A stretch of DNA of 64,000 nt from Pseudomonas siliginis (GCF_019145195.1 NZ_JAHSTW010000001.1:372001-436000); one strand, 5' to 3'; counted from the first letter of the stretch, positions 1-10,100 are shown. Program-made: numbers and translations. Notes: a model not told the origin generated them from the sequence alone.

Positions 1-1105
1 CGAGCACCGCGACTTTCCACTGATTGAGCAGGGCCAGACCGAACAGCAGCGCGCTGAAGTCGAAGTAATAGTTGTAGTCGGCAACCACCACATCCGCCCA
101 ACGGGCCATTTCCTGACTGAGGTAGTACGGGCACACGCTGTGCTGCGCGGCGACTTCACGCATCGCCGCCTGATCGAGCAGGTTGATGCGGCTGGCGGCT
201 TCGCGGGCGGCCGGCAAGCGATCGTAAAAACCCTGGGCCAGCGGACAGGATTCGCCATGACAGGCCTTGTCCGGGTGTTCGCAGGCTTTGTCGCGAGCAA
301 CCATTTCCATCACCCGCAGCGGCAAGTCCGGCGTTTGCCTGAACAACACCTGGCTGGCATCCAGCGCCAGCTTGCGCCCGGGAGTCTTGGCGGTGAGAAA
401 GAACACCTTGTCCAGTTGCTGCGGCGCCAAGGCCTTGAGCATCGGAAACAGCGTGCCAAGGGTTTTGCCGATGCCGGTCGGCGCCTGGGCCATGAGGCAG
501 CGGCCGGTGCTGACGGCTTTGAACACTGATTCGGCCAAATGCCGTTGGCCGGGACGAAAATCCGCGTGCGGGAACGGCAGTTGTTGCGCGGCCAGATTGC
601 GCGCTTCGCGATGGGCCATTTCCTGCTCGGCCCATTGCAGGAACGAACCGCACTGCTGCGCAAAAAAACCCTGAAGCGACTCGGCGCTGTGGGATTCAAC
701 CAGGCAGGTTTCCTTTTCGCTGACGACGTCGAAATACACCAGCGCCAGATTGATCTGCTGCAATTGCAGTTTCTGGCACATCAACCAGCCGTAGATTTTC
801 GCCTGCGCCCAGTGCAACTGGCGGTGATTGGCCGGCTGCCTGCTCAGATCGCCGCGATAGGTTTTGACTTCTTCCAGGCAGTTTTGCGCCGGGTCGTAGC
901 CATCCGCCCTGCCCTTGACCTTCAGCTCGCCGAATTCGCCTTGCAGTGCGACTTCGCTCTGGTACTGCTCGCTGCGTCGCGAGGCCACGGTGCGATGGCC
1001 GACGATGCCTTCCAGCGCGGTCGGTGACGGGGTGAAGCGCAGGTCGAGGTCACCGGTCTTGGCGGTGAACTCGCACAGTGCACGCACGGCAACGCTGTAG
1101 CTCAA
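1..1105 (-). CDS. RecB/Cas4-like nuclease-XPD/DinG-type DNA helicase fusion, partial (N-terminal 368 residues)
   Basis: Predicted ATP-dependent DNA helicase of the Rad3/XPD/DinG group; the C-terminal part lies beyond the left edge. The proposed start is TTG at 1105, which overlaps the stop of the VRR-NUC gene (TTGA), so the two are probably translated together. The first 120 residues carry a PD-(D/E)XK pattern: GRAD (Asp68), EEVK (Glu79, Lys81) and QAKIY (Gln101, Tyr105), as in RecB/Cas4-type nucleases. A Walker A motif, APTGIGKT, follows near residue 207. Then comes a cysteine set (CEH, CHGESC and later CPYY) that fits the 4Fe-4S cluster of XPD-like helicases. Role inferred: unwinding and trimming DNA during repair together with the neighbouring nuclease. 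A GTG a few codons downstream is an alternative start. Confidence 0.85.
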   Translation of the reverse strand, partial: MSYSVAVRALCEFTAKTGDLDLRFTPSPTALEGIVGHRTVASRRSEQYQSEVALQGEFGELKVKGRADGYDPAQNCLEEVKTYRGDLSRQPANHRQLHWAQAKIYGWLMCQKLQLQQINLALVYFDVVSEKETCLVESHSAESLQGFFAQQCGSFLQWAEQEMAHREARNLAAQQLPFPHADFRPGQRHLAESVFKAVSTGRCLMAQAPTGIGKTLGTLFPMLKALAPQQLDKVFFLTAKTPGRKLALDASQVLFRQTPDLPLRVMEMVARDKACEHPDKACHGESCPLAQGFYDRLPAAREAASRINLLDQAAMREVAAQHSVCPYYLSQEMARWADVVVADYNYYFDFSALLFGLALLNQWKVAVL

Positions 1106-2754
1106 GCGCTCTGCTCCGCCCATTGCACGTAACACACGGCCACCGGCATTTGATGCTCGTGGCAGAACTCCAGCCAGCGCAGCTGATTGTCCTGCAAGCG
1201 GTCGCCGGGGCCTTTGACTTCGATCATGCGGTAGGTCTTGTGCTGCGGCCAGAACTGGATCAGGTCCGGCATGCCGGCGCGGTTGGCCTTGATGTCGAGC
1301 AGCAGGCGATTGAACCAGTGTTTCAAGTGTTCGGCGGGCAAACAGCCCAGCGCCTGTTCCAGCAAGTCTTCGTTGAGCGCGCCCCAGAACACGAATGGCG
1401 ACTGAATGCCCCACTTGTCGACGAAGCGCTGGCGGATGGTCTCGGCGTAGCGGCCGTCGTCGAGTTCGCCCAGGCAGGCCTGAAACAGCTCGGCACGGCG
1501 CTCGAGGAAATCTTCGCTGAGCAGATCCACCGGGCCGCGCTGGAACGGGTGGAAAAACGCACCCGGTAACGGCGCGAAGATCGCCGGCCAGCACAACAGG
1601 CCAAACAGCGAATTGATCAGGCTGTTCTCGACGTAATGCACCGGGCCGTCATCGGCGTGCAAGTGCGCTTGCACATGAAACTCCACCGACCGCGCCGGAT
1701 CGATGCGCGGCAAATGCAAGTCGAGGCGCTCGACCTCTCTGGCCTTGGCACGCTTGAGCGGCGGGCCACCGAGTTTACGCCGCAGACGCGGGACGATGCG
1801 TTGCAAACCTTGTTGCTCGGCCGCGCTTTGCGGTGCCTGTTCGGCCAGCGTGCCGAGCTCCAGCGCCAGCGCGTATTCGCCGCAGCGTTCGAGCACACGG
1901 ATCATGCGCAGCCGTGCGCCCGGATACGCGCAGTCGCGGTAAACACTCAGGGCCAGCGCAAAGTCGCCGATGCGCTCGGCATACTGGCCGATCTGGAACA
2001 ACGCCTTGGCTTGCCGGCGGCGCAGCCACGGGTTGTCGAACTGCACGGCGTTGATCTGTTCGACGATTTCCGCCAGCGGTTCACCCGCCTCGAAACGCAG
2101 TTGGCATTGATGCAGGAACAGGCAGGCGTCGACGTCTTCACGACTGCGCAGGCCTCGGGAGTCAGCGCAGAACTCGACTTTTTCATAAGTGAAGATGCCC
2201 AGATCGGCCAGCACGAACTCCGACCAATCCTGATACAGATTGCCGAAGAACATCAGCCGCAGGCGATCGCACAGGTCCATCAGGGTCAGGCTGAACAGCC
2301 GATCAGCCAGTTGCGGCGCCCAGCCGCGCAGGGTCTGCGCCTCGCTGAACTGTTCGGTCAGCACCGGCAGCCACTCGTCCTTGCGCCCTTTCGGTTGACC
2401 GATAAAGGTGCCGAACGCTTGCAGCAGCTCTGCCTTGAGCAGGACATCAAACAGCTCTGCCAGGGTCAGCGCAGCGTGTTCGTCGAGCCAGCCGTGGTCG
2501 AGCAACGGCTGCGCCGCCTCAGCGATGTCGCCGATTTCCAGGTAATTGAGTTTGCTCGCGCGAAAGTGAATGCCCTTGCGCATGACCATGCGTACCAGCA
2601 ATCCCTGCGAGGCTTGCGGCAGCGTATTGAAGTCGCGGATGAAGCCGTGCTCGCTTGCGCTCATCACATCGGCATAGCGAAGCCCGAGCCAATCAAGCAC
2701 TTGCCGGAAGTTGTTGAGGTAATAGAACGGATCGTCGAGAGGGTTGGAGGTCAC
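1102..2754 (-). CDS. VRR-NUC domain nuclease, bacterial FAN1-like (550 aa)
   Basis: Structure-specific nuclease of the FAN1/VRR-NUC family, acting on branched or cross-linked DNA. The C-terminal VRR-NUC core lies at residues 494-524: GMPDL with Asp497, then IEVKG with Glu512 and Lys514, then the QDNQ helix. The N-terminal two thirds are helical, as in the DNA-binding SAP and TPR-like parts of FAN1. The length of 550 residues is close to that of the characterised P. aeruginosa FAN1. The stop overlaps the start of the downstream helicase gene by 3 nt, which indicates one transcription unit. The family assignment is firm; the in vivo substrate is inferred from relatives. Confidence 0.92.
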   Translation of the reverse strand: MTSNPLDDPFYYLNNFRQVLDWLGLRYADVMSASEHGFIRDFNTLPQASQGLLVRMVMRKGIHFRASKLNYLEIGDIAEAAQPLLDHGWLDEHAALTLAELFDVLLKAELLQAFGTFIGQPKGRKDEWLPVLTEQFSEAQTLRGWAPQLADRLFSLTLMDLCDRLRLMFFGNLYQDWSEFVLADLGIFTYEKVEFCADSRGLRSREDVDACLFLHQCQLRFEAGEPLAEIVEQINAVQFDNPWLRRRQAKALFQIGQYAERIGDFALALSVYRDCAYPGARLRMIRVLERCGEYALALELGTLAEQAPQSAAEQQGLQRIVPRLRRKLGGPPLKRAKAREVERLDLHLPRIDPARSVEFHVQAHLHADDGPVHYVENSLINSLFGLLCWPAIFAPLPGAFFHPFQRGPVDLLSEDFLERRAELFQACLGELDDGRYAETIRQRFVDKWGIQSPFVFWGALNEDLLEQALGCLPAEHLKHWFNRLLLDIKANRAGMPDLIQFWPQHKTYRMIEVKGPGDRLQDNQLRWLEFCHEHQMPVAVCYVQWAEQSA

Positions 2755-2949
2755 GGGAATTCAAAGCCACGGCAAGCGAACACTGGTTATGCGTACAGAT
2801 ACCAGCTCAGCCCCGCCCGGCGCAAACGGAAAAAGATCAATGGCATTTTTTCGTGCCGCCATCGAACTTTTCCGCCGCTGCTGGCACCAACCGCGTTACA
2901 GGGCCGACAATGCCCGCAATCACATTCAAGCAAGGAGTCAGAGGTGGGT

Positions 2950-3174
2950 ATGAAAATCAAGATGCTGGGTATTCCTGTAGCGGTCGCCGCCCTGTTGGCG
3001 CTGGGCGGCTGTTCGACCCAGACCGTGGTGACGCTGCAGAACGGCACCCAGTACCTGACTGAGGACATGCCGAAGACTGAGACCGAGGACGGTTTCTATG
3101 AGTTCGAGGATATTTCCGGCGCCAAGGTCAAGGTTCGCGCCGATGAAGTCGCGACCGTGCGCAAGGAAGACTGA
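2950..3174 (+). CDS. YgdI/YgdR family small lipoprotein (74 aa)
   Basis: Small lipoprotein with a lipobox, LGGC, with the acylated Cys at residue 21, and a compact DUF903-type beta domain (VVTLQNGTQY, then EFEDISGAKVKV). It is expected to sit in the inner leaflet of the outer membrane or in the periplasm; its function is unknown in the family. The ATG at 2950 is 12 nt from the AAGGAG at 2932-2937. An in-frame GTG at 2944 has an ideal 6-nt spacing and would add only two residues (Met-Gly), so the true start may be GTG. The gene stands alone, between the divergently oriented nuclease operon and the lipase end of the exoenzyme locus. Confidence 0.85.
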   Translation: MKIKMLGIPVAVAALLALGGCSTQTVVTLQNGTQYLTEDMPKTETEDGFYEFEDISGAKVKVRADEVATVRKED

Positions 3175-3194
3175 CTTTGCTTGAATGATCGTTT

Positions 3195-3269
3195 TTCGCG
3201 AGCAGGCTCGCTCCCACACTGGATCTACGTCGTTCACAAATCCCCTGTGGGAGCGCGCCTGCTCGCGAA
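3195..3269. repeat. REP-like inverted repeat pair
   Basis: Two 24-nt arms at 3195-3218 and 3246-3269 are reverse complements with one mismatch. They contain the pseudomonad core GCGAGCAGGCTCGC / GCCTGCTCGCGAA. The same core recurs at 5268-5357 and 46957-47045 in this window. Each arm can fold on itself and the pair can form a longer cruciform. It sits between the lipoprotein stop and the end of the lipase gene, a usual place for REP elements. Confidence 0.9.
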
Positions 3270-3287
3270 GGGGCCGGCACAGGCCCC
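3270..3287 (-). terminator. hairpin after the last gene of the exoenzyme locus
   Basis: A GGGGCC stem, a 6-nt loop and a GGCCCC stem lie 10 nt past the stop codon of the minus-strand lipase gene. There is no clear T run, so this may be a transcript-end stabiliser that works with the adjoining REP pair rather than a classic intrinsic terminator. Confidence 0.45.
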
Positions 3288-3296
3288 GCATCAACC

Positions 3297-5150
3297 TCAG
3301 GCGATAACCACCCCGTCGGCGCTCAAACTCCCCAGCGCCACCCCCACCAACGTCACCGAATCCCCGCCAAACGTCAGCACGGTGTCCTGCCCGACCGCCG
3401 ACGCATGGGCGCGCAAATCATCCCCCGGCAACACCCCCTGCACGCCAAGAAACACCAGTTTGTCATCGGCCGTATAGCCAACCACACGATCCTGGCCAAA
3501 CGCGCCATTGAACAGAAACGTATCCGCCCCGCCGCCCGATTCCAGCAAGTCATTGCCAGCGCCACCGACAAACACGTCATTGCCCGCACCGCCGAGCAAA
3601 TGGTCATTGCCCTCCAGCCCGAACAGCCAGTCACCGCCGGCATGCGCCTTGAGCATGTCAGCACCGGCCGTGCCTTTTACGTTCGATTCATAAGCGGTGA
3701 GGTTGCTGCCGACTTTCAGCCCCGTGGCCGTGACGCTGTGCAACACGTCGTCCTTGAACACGCCCCAGAGAAACCCCGGCTCTTTGCTGACAATGCTGCC
3801 AATGTCGCGGGTGATGCTGATCCCGCCGTTGGCATCGCGGATGTACAGGTTGCCGGCACCGTCGTTGGCGAAATCAAAGTTCTTCACTGTTTGCTGCAAG
3901 TCGAGCGTGTTGTTGCCCTGCCCGCCCAGAATGACGTTGTAGCCGCCGTTGTCGCGGAAGCTGTCATTGCCGGCGCGGCCCTCGAGATAGTCATTGCCGC
4001 TGCCGCCCTGGATCAGGTCGTTGCCGTCACTGCCGATGATGAAGGTGCTGCCCTTGTGGGTTTCGGCGTTACGGTTGAGGTCCTGTACCCAAGTGTTTGC
4101 CCGCGCCGGGTCGGACAGGTTGGCGACGATGATCGTCGAGTCGCGGCTGGTCAGGTCGTAGAACTTCGATTCCAGCACGCGGGTCATGCCGTCGCCGTAG
4201 CCAGTGGGCAGGTGCGAAATCCACGTCGGGACATTCAGTATCGAATACGGCAGCACGTTCCAGGCGTTCGAGGCGTAGTGATCGTTGAAACTGACGATGT
4301 TGTCGGTGGTGGATGTGTGCGGCGCATCGTGCACACCCACCGAGGCACTGCTGAAGGTCGAACCGTCGAGGGCGCGAAACACCGGGTCGTTTTCGTAGCC
4401 GATATTCAGCACCTTGTCGCCGCTGCTCTGGGTCGGCGAGGCGTAGGCGATGTAGTTGGAGTCGGCGAAGAAACCGCCCCACTTGCCAGCGCTCAAGTCA
4501 GCCATGCTGTTCACCGCCAGGCCGCCCAGGCTATGACCGCTGACCAGTACGTCCTTGCCGCTGACGCCGTTGGCCCGGGCGAAGGCGACGACATCGTTGA
4601 GCAGATTGCCGAAAGCTTCGCCGACGTAGTTTTTTGCGTAATCGGCCGGGCCGAACGCCGCGAGCAAATCGTTGATCACATCGCCAATCGAATCACCAAT
4701 GAGGATTTCGCGCGGACCGCTGGTGCCGCGAAAGGCGATACCCAGTTCGGTGAGATGCCCCTGGGCGTCGTATTTGCCGAGGATTTCCACCTGCGCGCTG
4801 GTGTAGCCGGCCTTCTCGCCGAAGAACGTCCCGCGTGCATCAGTCTTGCCGTCGTAGCCCAATTGCGCAGCGCTGATCGGCGTCCAGCCGGCCTTCTGTA
4901 CGGCCTCGAGGGCGAGTTTTTCCGAGTCGGGATTCCACGGGATACCGGGGATCACCCCTTGCGAATCGGTGCCGCCAATCAGCGCGGTGACCAGCGTCGC
5001 CGGCAGGCCCAGGCCGAAGCCGTTGTGCTGATAACCGGCGGCGAAGCCGTTATCGAGGTTGTGATAGGAATACAGCGTGATCGCCATGGCATCACTGAAC
5101 AGCGCCTTGGAATCGGCTGTGCCGAAGTTCTTGTAGTCGTATACACCCAT
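3297..5150 (-). CDS. lipA: family I.3 lipase / polyurethanase (PueA-like), type I secreted (617 aa)
   Basis: Extracellular calcium-dependent triacylglycerol lipase of subfamily I.3; relatives include the 617-residue Pseudomonas sp. MIS38 lipase and PueA. The catalytic triad is visible at the family positions: Ser207 in GHSLGG, Asp255 in YENDP and His313 in WISHLP. The lid-1 region (about residues 40-90) is present. The C-terminal half holds GGxGxD calcium repeats (GSGNDYLEG, GAGNDVFVG, GAGNDLLES) and a type I secretion signal; there is no N-terminal signal peptide. The start at 5150 (MGVYDYKN) is preferred over the in-frame ATG at 5156 because GAGAGG lies 8 nt upstream. It is the last gene of the aprX locus and is expected to be exported by AprDEF. 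Confidence 0.95.
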   Translation of the reverse strand: MGVYDYKNFGTADSKALFSDAMAITLYSYHNLDNGFAAGYQHNGFGLGLPATLVTALIGGTDSQGVIPGIPWNPDSEKLALEAVQKAGWTPISAAQLGYDGKTDARGTFFGEKAGYTSAQVEILGKYDAQGHLTELGIAFRGTSGPREILIGDSIGDVINDLLAAFGPADYAKNYVGEAFGNLLNDVVAFARANGVSGKDVLVSGHSLGGLAVNSMADLSAGKWGGFFADSNYIAYASPTQSSGDKVLNIGYENDPVFRALDGSTFSSASVGVHDAPHTSTTDNIVSFNDHYASNAWNVLPYSILNVPTWISHLPTGYGDGMTRVLESKFYDLTSRDSTIIVANLSDPARANTWVQDLNRNAETHKGSTFIIGSDGNDLIQGGSGNDYLEGRAGNDSFRDNGGYNVILGGQGNNTLDLQQTVKNFDFANDGAGNLYIRDANGGISITRDIGSIVSKEPGFLWGVFKDDVLHSVTATGLKVGSNLTAYESNVKGTAGADMLKAHAGGDWLFGLEGNDHLLGGAGNDVFVGGAGNDLLESGGGADTFLFNGAFGQDRVVGYTADDKLVFLGVQGVLPGDDLRAHASAVGQDTVLTFGGDSVTLVGVALGSLSADGVVIA

Positions 5151-5267
5151 TGCCATTGCCTCTCTTTTGTTGGAATTGTCAGAGATAGCTCACAGCCAGA
5201 GCGCGAGGCTCTGGAGCATTTCATTTGTCGTTCAATGGTCCCTCAAATGTCATGTGTACGCCGTACC

Positions 5268-5357
5268 TGTGGGAGCGAGCCTGCTCGCGAAGGCGGCAGC
5301 ACATTCAACATCACAATCGCCTGACCCACCGCTTTCGCGAGCAGGCTCGCTCCCACA
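5268..5357. repeat. REP-like inverted repeat pair
   Basis: Perfect 24-nt arms at 5268-5291 and 5334-5357 with the core GAGCCTGCTCGCGAA. The orientation is opposite to the pair at 3195-3269. It occupies the 230-nt spacer between the two lipase genes and could separate or stabilise their transcripts. Confidence 0.92.
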
Positions 5358-5381
5358 ATGAGATCTCCTGCAACTTCGGAA

Positions 5382-7067
5382 TCAGGCGAAGACGAAACTC
5401 GAGTCCGTCAGGTCAGTCACGCCGACGCCAATCAGCGTCACGGCAAAATCGCCGACCTTCAGCACGGTATCCGCGCCGGACTGCGCGGCATGCTGTTTGT
5501 AGTCATAACCCTGCCCCGCTCCCTCCACGCCCATGAACAGCAGTTTGTCGCTGCCCTGATAACCATTGATCGCATCGAAACCAAACGCGCCGCTGAACAG
5601 GAAGGTGTTGTGCCCACCCACCGCCGTCATCACGTCGTTGCCGGCGCCACCCACGAAAGTCACCTGCGACTTGTCGCTGATCAGTTGATCATCGCCACCA
5701 AGGCCAAACAGCCAGTCGCCATCGGCCGTGGCATGCAAGGCATTGCCGTAGCCATCACCGCTGAGCGAATGGTTGTACTGGGTCAGTTCGCTGCCGTTGC
5801 TCAGGCCCTTGGCGGTGACGCCCCAGGTGATCTCCTTGCTGCCCCACCACGAACCGGCCTCTTTGCTGACCAGCGCGCCGATGTCGCGGGTCAGGCTGAT
5901 GCCGCCGTAGGCGTCGCGCACATACAGCGTGCCGTCGCCGTCGTTGGCGAAGCTGAAGTTCTGCAACGGTTTCTGCAGTTCGAAGGTGTTATGGCCCTGC
6001 CCGCCGAAAATGACGTTGTAGCCGCCGTCATCGCGAAAATGATCATCGCCACCCAGTCCTTCAAGGAAATCGTTACCCGCCCCGCCCTTGAGCCAGTCGC
6101 TGCTCTGCGTGCCGATGATGAAGGTGCTGCCGCTGTGCGGCTCGCCGCTGCGCCCCAGGTCCTCGACCCAGGTCTTGCTCCGCGATGCCTCGTCGAGATT
6201 GGCGACGATGATTGTCGAGTCGCGCTCGGTCAGGTTGTAGAACGCCGAATCGATCACCCGATTCAAGCCATCGGCGTAGCCCAGTGAACTGTGCGCCGAC
6301 CAGTTCAGCGGGTTGGCGATGCTGAACGGCACCAGGTTCTGCGCCGTGGAGGCGTAGTTATCGGTGAAGTTGACGAGGTTGTCGGTAGTCGATTCGTGGG
6401 GCTTGTCGTGCTTGCCTATCGACGCCGTACTGAACGTGGTGCCATCGAGCACACGGAATACCGGATCGTTTTCGAAACCGATATTGAGCACCTGGCTGCC
6501 GGAACTCTGGGTCGGCGAGGCGAAGGCGATGTAATTGGCATCCTTGTAGAAGCCGCCCCAGTTGTCCCCGCTCAATTCAGCAACGCTGTTAACCCCGAGC
6601 CCACCGAGGCTGTGGCCGCTGATCAATACGTCCTTGGCAGCAACACCGTTGGCAATCGCGAAAGCGGCGACGGCCTTGAGCAGATTGTCGAACGCGTTTT
6701 TGGCGTAATTGCTCGCGTAATCCGATGGCCCGACCGCCGCGAGCAGATTGTTTTTCAGATCGCCGAAAGTGTCGCTGTAACCCAGCCCGCCGGTGCCGCG
6801 AAAGGCAATGCCGAGGCCGATCAATTTGCCAGCGGCGTCGTACTTGCCGAGCACTTCGGCCTCGGCGCTGGTGAAGCCATCCTGTTCCCCGAAGAACGTG
6901 CCTTGCGCGCCGACCTTGCCCTGATAGCCCAGCGCCGTCGCGGCGACCGGAGCCCACGCGGTGGCCGGCAACGGTTTGCCGGTGGGCGTGTAGGCATACA
7001 GCGTCAGTGCGATGGCGTCGCTGTACAACCCTTTGCCGTCGGCATTTTTGTAATCGAACAATCCCAT
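5382..7067 (-). CDS. family I.3 lipase-like esterase / polyurethanase (PueB-like), short form (561 aa)
   Basis: Paralogue of the neighbouring lipase, close in length and gene order to PueB of P. protegens and P. chlororaphis. The triad is Ser153 in GHSLGG, Asp201 in FENDP and His259 in WSAHS. Each lies 54 residues earlier than in the 617-residue paralogue, because the segment equivalent to lid 1 (about residues 35-90 there) is missing. C-terminal GGxGxD repeats (GGAGNDFLEG, GLGGDD, GGAGNDVM) and a type I signal are present, somewhat degraded. The protein begins MGLFDYKN and has no Sec signal. Export through AprDEF is inferred. Substrate preference may be shifted to short or soluble esters or polymers because the lid is absent; this is inference. 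Confidence 0.93.
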   Translation of the reverse strand: MGLFDYKNADGKGLYSDAIALTLYAYTPTGKPLPATAWAPVAATALGYQGKVGAQGTFFGEQDGFTSAEAEVLGKYDAAGKLIGLGIAFRGTGGLGYSDTFGDLKNNLLAAVGPSDYASNYAKNAFDNLLKAVAAFAIANGVAAKDVLISGHSLGGLGVNSVAELSGDNWGGFYKDANYIAFASPTQSSGSQVLNIGFENDPVFRVLDGTTFSTASIGKHDKPHESTTDNLVNFTDNYASTAQNLVPFSIANPLNWSAHSSLGYADGLNRVIDSAFYNLTERDSTIIVANLDEASRSKTWVEDLGRSGEPHSGSTFIIGTQSSDWLKGGAGNDFLEGLGGDDHFRDDGGYNVIFGGQGHNTFELQKPLQNFSFANDGDGTLYVRDAYGGISLTRDIGALVSKEAGSWWGSKEITWGVTAKGLSNGSELTQYNHSLSGDGYGNALHATADGDWLFGLGGDDQLISDKSQVTFVGGAGNDVMTAVGGHNTFLFSGAFGFDAINGYQGSDKLLFMGVEGAGQGYDYKQHAAQSGADTVLKVGDFAVTLIGVGVTDLTDSSFVFA

Positions 7068-7125
7068 GTGCAGCGCTCCCTTTTCTTGAAAAACCGGCAG
7101 CCCATCAAGCGCTGCCGGTTACGCC

Positions 7126-10100
7126 TCAGAACTGCCAGTCGAGGGTCAGACCGACGCCGTGATCTTTCTCGTTCGAGCCGATCAGGCCGTTGTAGTCAAG
7201 GTTGACCCGCACGTCGCGATTGAGCGCCAGCCCTGCGCGCACGCCGACCACGGCAGCGTCACGATCCATCGACACGCTCTGCACGGTGAAGGCGCTATTG
7301 CCGTTGGCGAAGGCCAGATGGCTGTCGGCATCGACGCTGCTCAGGTTGTGCTGCCAGCCGAGGCTTGCGCCCAGTTCCAGCTGATGCTTGTCCGACACAG
7401 CGAAGCTGCGCTTGGCGCGCACGCCGAGGGTCGACAGCACCACGTCGCGATTGTCTTCACCACCCTTGAGCGCGGCAGCGTCACCCTTTTCGGTGAAGCT
7501 GTCGGTGTTGAGGTGCACGTAGGACAGATTGGCGAACGGCTCCAGGTTCATCGGTTGCAGGCCCAGATCGTATGCGGCCTCGGTGAACACTTGCGCGGTG
7601 GTCGCGTCACGCTTGGTTTTCTGTTTGCCGCTGACGTCGCCGAACTGCAGATCGCGTTTCACATCGATACGATGCCAGCTGTAGGCGCCGCCGACCGTCA
7701 GGCGCAACGCGTCGATTTCATGCCCCAGATACGCACCCAAGTGGTAGCTGTCGACCGACGCCGACGAATGCGTGCCGCCGCCCATGCTCAACGAACTGTC
7801 GCTGTAACCGGTGACGAAACCGAGACGGGTATCTTCAGCAATCAGACCGTCGACACCGGCCAGCAGCCCACCGATGGAGCTGTTGGAATCGGCATTGTCG
7901 TGTCCGCCGTCACTCTCGCCCCACGAGCCGAGGACCTTGACCCAGACGTTGCTGCGATCATCAGTCGGCGCATCGGCATTGAACAGATCACGCTCACGCA
8001 GGCGCTCGCCGACGGCTTCGCGCAGGTAGCGGCTGTCGTTGATCAGCAGCGTGCCGATGGCCGGGTGAATCTCGCCGGACAACTGTTGAAAGGCCTGCTG
8101 CGCCGACGCCGCGTTGGGCGACAGCAACAGGGTTTCGAACAGCGCATTGCCCGCCCCCAGACGTTCGGCAGCCGCACCAACGGCGCGCTGGTTCGGCGTA
8201 AGACCGACGCTGGCGAATGATGCCTCATTGCGCCCCACCGCCAGTTGAATGCCGCCCGCCGAGTAATCCAGAGTGCCGCCGAGGAAGGCGTAATTCGGCA
8301 AGACCTGACCGAAGCGCCCTTCAATGCCACCCGCCGCTTGCAGGATGTTGTAGCGGGTGCCGAGCAGGCTTTGCACTTCGCCGGTGCTGAGCAGGGTCGG
8401 GCTGTTTTCCAGCGACAGGCTCACCGTGGCGCCGTCGATGACGGCTTTGCCGCCTGCGATGATCTGATCGCTGCTGGTTGGTGACAGCTCTACGGCGTAG
8501 GTCGAACCCGGCGCGAAAGTCACGTCACCGGCGACGTTCAGGGTGCCGATGGAGTTGCCCGGCGCCACTGTACCGCCGCTGTTCACTGCCAGCGCGCCGA
8601 TGCGGCCATTGCCGCCGAGGATGCCGCCATTGTTGACGGTGACCGCCGATTGCAGCGAACCGTTGATGGCCAGTCGACCCTGATTGACCAGTGTCGGACC
8701 GCTGTAAGTGTTGTTGCCGGTCAGCACCAGGGTGCCGATGCCTTGCTTGGTCAGACCGCCGTGGCCGCCGATGTCGTTGCGCCAGGTGTCGAGGCCGCAC
8801 GTGATATCGCTGCACACCCGCTCGGTCGGTTTGCCCTGATCGATGATCGCACCGATGCCCGGCAAGTCAGCCACGAACTGGCCGGAGCCGTAAGCGCCCT
8901 GCACGCGGAATTCCTCGGGAATGTCCTGCTCGGTCACGAACATCGCCGGGCCGTCGATGGCCTTGCGCAGGTTGATCATGCCCCAACCGTACAAGGCGTC
9001 GATGCCCGGTGCGCCGAGGTCGGTGGCGGTGGTGCGCAACACGCTGGCGACTTGGTCGCCGCTCATGTACGGAAAACGCTCCATCAGTACGGCAATGGAA
9101 CCAGCGACATGCGGCGCCGCCATCGAGGTGCCGTTGTAATTGGCGTAGCTGGTGGTCAGGTTGCCGGCGTTGGTGCCTTCGATGATCGAGCTGTAGATCT
9201 TGGTGCCCGGCGCCGAGACGCAGTAACTCGCCGTGTAGCCGCAGCGCGAGGAGAACGTGCTGATCACGTACGGATTGGCGCTGGCGGTGTCCGGGTTCTG
9301 CTGCAACGCGGCGACGGTGATCCAGTTCGGCGCGATGTCCGGGACGAAATAACCCAGGCCGGCAATGGCGTCGGGATTGTTCAGGTTGTAGTCGTTGCCG
9401 GCGGCGAAAATGGTGACGATGCCGCTGCGTGCGGCGGCAATCGCGCCGTCGTAGGCCCCACCGGGTTTGGTGCCGAGCAGGGTGCGGATTTCGTTGAACT
9501 GCAACTGCGCATCGTTGACGGTGAAGTGCGGATACGCCGGATCGCGGCCGCCGAGGTCGAAGCGGTCGGTGATGCCGATGCCCCAGCTGTTGTTGATGAT
9601 CCGCGCACCGCTGGCGATCAGCGCATCCCAACCGGCCTTGTACACCGCACCATCGTTGCCGCGCACGATGCCGTCTTCCGGGCCTGGGTCGCCGTTATCG
9701 GCGCTGATGATCTGCGCACCGAATGCAACACCGTGCATCACCCCGCCGTCGCGACTGCCCGCCGCGATGCCGCCGACGTGCGTGCCATGGGCGCCGAGCT
9801 TGCCGTTGGAGCCGACCGAGGGCGAACCGTCATAGAGAAACGCATCACCGGCCTTTACCGGGATGTACGGGTCTGTGTATTCGCGAATGCCGCTGGTGAC
9901 CAGGGTGACTACTTTGTTGCTGCCGGAGAACTCCGGATGTGCGGCGTAGACCGGCTGATCGAAGATGCCCAGCTTCACGCCTTTGCCGGTGTAGCCGGCG
10001 GCGTAGGCGTAATCCGCGCCGATCGCGCCCAACCCCCAGTCAGCCTTGAATTCATTGCTGCGCCAGCTCGACGGGTCGCCGCTGCGGCCGTTCTCAACGT

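Noticed and set aside
1..2754. Anti-phage defence island from the nuclease and helicase genes
   Set aside because: The VRR-NUC/helicase pair fits a known repair-type arrangement, and no other defence gene, integrase or mobile element surrounds it.
1636..2949. Plus-strand frame extending far upstream of the small lipoprotein
   Set aside because: The upstream part overlaps the VRR-NUC gene in antisense. Only the last 74 codons, with lipobox and ribosome binding site, are a gene.
3405..5324. Long plus-strand open frame (639 codons) opposite the lipase gene
   Set aside because: It mirrors the codon pattern of the lipase on the other strand, has no ribosome binding site or domain, and is a usual antisense shadow in high-GC DNA.
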